This document shows positions 39,152 through 40,022 of a stretch of 40,022 bases of DNA, piece by piece. Position numbers and translations under genes: made by a program. The notes under the pieces were generated by a model that saw nothing but the letters and a program-made list of their open reading frames with translations, had not been told where the DNA came from and did no database searches. Each line of letters opens with the position of its first letter. Positions within the stretch are counted from its first letter, which is position 1. The DNA comes from an uncultured Christensenella sp. (lineage in GTDB: Bacteria > Bacillota > Clostridia > Christensenellales > Borkfalkiaceae), in assembly GCA_910586365.1 (NCBI GenBank), contig CAJUGP010000020.1, positions 1 through 40,022 on the forward strand, written 5' to 3'.

Positions 39152-39994
39152 ATGGCAATAAAAATCGTAATCGATTCGGCGTCGGATATCGACCTCGAAG
39201 AGGCGCAGGCATTGGGCGTTACGCTCGTTCCCATGGAAATTCAGTTTTCGGACGAAAAATATTCGGACGGCGTAACGCTTTCGCATAAAGAATTTTTTGA
39301 AAAACTTGTCGAAAGCGCAGATCTTCCCAAAACAAGTCAGATCAATCCTTATTCGTTTGAAGAAAAATTTGCTCCGCTCGTCGAAGCTGGGCATGAAGTG
39401 ATCGCAATTACCATTTCTTCCAAACTTTCTGGCACGTTCCGCAACGCGCAAGCGGCGGCAAAGAAGTTCGGCAAAAAGGTTTTCGCCGTCGACAGTCTGA
39501 ACGCGAGCATCGGCGAAAGGCTTCTGTGTTTATACGCGTTGCGGTTGATCGAAGAAGAAAAAACGGCGGAAGAAATCGTAAGAAAACTTGAAGAAGCTAA
39601 AAAACGAATCAATCTGATCGCCGTACTCGATACATTAAAATATCTGAAAAAGGGCGGCAGGATCAGTGCGCTCACGGCTTTCGCGGGCGAAATGCTCTCG
39701 ATCAAACCCGTGATCGGTATTATCGACGGCGCGGTGAAAGTGATCGGGAAAGCGATCGGATCGAAAAAAGGAAACAATTTGCTTAACACGCTTGTGCGGG
39801 AAAAGGGGGTTGATTTTACCATGCCGTACGGCGTCATTTGGTCGGGGCTTGACGACGCCATGCTTGTAAAATATCTCAAAGACAGCGAGCATTTATGGCG
39901 GTATCAAACCGAAAACGTGCCGTCTTACTTGATCGGCAGTACGATCGGAACGCATATCGGTCCGGGCGGAATCGGCGTAGCTTTCTTTTCGGAA
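39152..39994 (+). CDS. DegV / FakB-like fatty-acid-binding protein (3' end cut by contig)
   Basis: The first 281 residues of a DegV-family protein, close to the usual 280-290, so only the last few residues and the stop are missing. Landmarks are KIVIDSASDID at the start, a VPMEIQFSDEKYSDGV segment, KTSQINPYSFEEKF, the ISSKLSGTFRNAQ loop, VDSLNASIGERL, LKKGGRIS and a GPGGIGVAFF end. Family members such as FakB bind a fatty acid in a deep pocket and hand it to the FakA kinase for phospholipid synthesis. CGGAG at 39141-39145 precedes the ATG, with a strong promoter and a candidate operator upstream. The frame runs on into adapter sequence at 39995, so any residues beyond that point are artificial. 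No fakA gene is in the window. Confidence 0.93.
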
Positions 39995-40022
39995 AGATCG
40001 GAAGAGCGTCGTGTAGGGAAAG
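39995..40022 (+). other. Illumina adapter remnant (3' contig end)
   Basis: The last 28 bases start AGATCGGAAGAGC and continue as the reverse complement of the TruSeq read-1 (universal) adapter. Together with the read-2 adapter at 1-21 this shows that untrimmed reads reached the assembly. Genomic sequence ends at 39994. Confidence 0.97.

Overview
The window is one assembled contig whose two ends are Illumina adapter sequence (1-21 and 39995-40022). The biological insert is therefore 22-39994, and the genes cut at both ends (rex and a DegV-family gene) are cut by the contig, not by biology. Gene content points to a strictly anaerobic, fermentative member of the Clostridia (Firmicutes): Rex, AdhE, a group-B-like [FeFe] hydrogenase, a class III ribonucleotide reductase with NrdR-type boxes, WhiA, and consensus sigma-A promoters with 17-bp spacers. 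Codon use is GC-leaning throughout, which produces many long antisense shadow ORFs. The style fits gut Christensenellales-type lineages, but that placement is inference. No rRNA, tRNA, insertion sequence, prophage or CRISPR array was recognised.

Layout. (1) 22-4467: rex(partial)-adhE-hydrogenase, a redox-balance module that disposes of reducing power as ethanol and H2, ending in a strong bidirectional terminator. (2) 4556-5445: rplI on the minus strand, a divergent 51-residue Cys-rich DUF1540 gene, and a block of hairpins. (3) 5446-15410: a membrane-anchored solute-binding-like protein, an atypical murB, PHP phosphoesterase, whiA, dnaE, pfkA, a PfkB-family sugar kinase and an HD phosphohydrolase. 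This follows the clostridial murB-...-whiA-dnaE-pfkA order, but rapZ and yvcK are not between murB and whiA. (4) 15411-21574: nrdD-nrdG behind tandem NrdR-like boxes, followed with little space by an M29 aminopeptidase and two G3E/CobW GTPases. One GTPase has a His/Cys tandem-repeat metal-binding insert; the other appears fused to a YcgQ-like C-terminal domain. (5) 21593-23424: flavodoxin, an RNA cytosine methyltransferase and a small coiled-coil protein with its own promoter and a leader hairpin.

(6) 23425-36559: a repeat-rich intergenic element, then an 11.7-kb gene for a 3903-residue secreted, membrane-anchored protein made largely of MBG/YDG-like beta repeats. A 376-residue single-pass membrane protein with a cytosolic domain is coupled tightly behind it, and a terminator follows. 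This two-gene surface module is the least explained and most interesting part of the window. (7) 36626-39994: a GH3 glycosidase, then a nearly complete degV/fakB-like gene whose promoter overlaps the GH3 stop codon.
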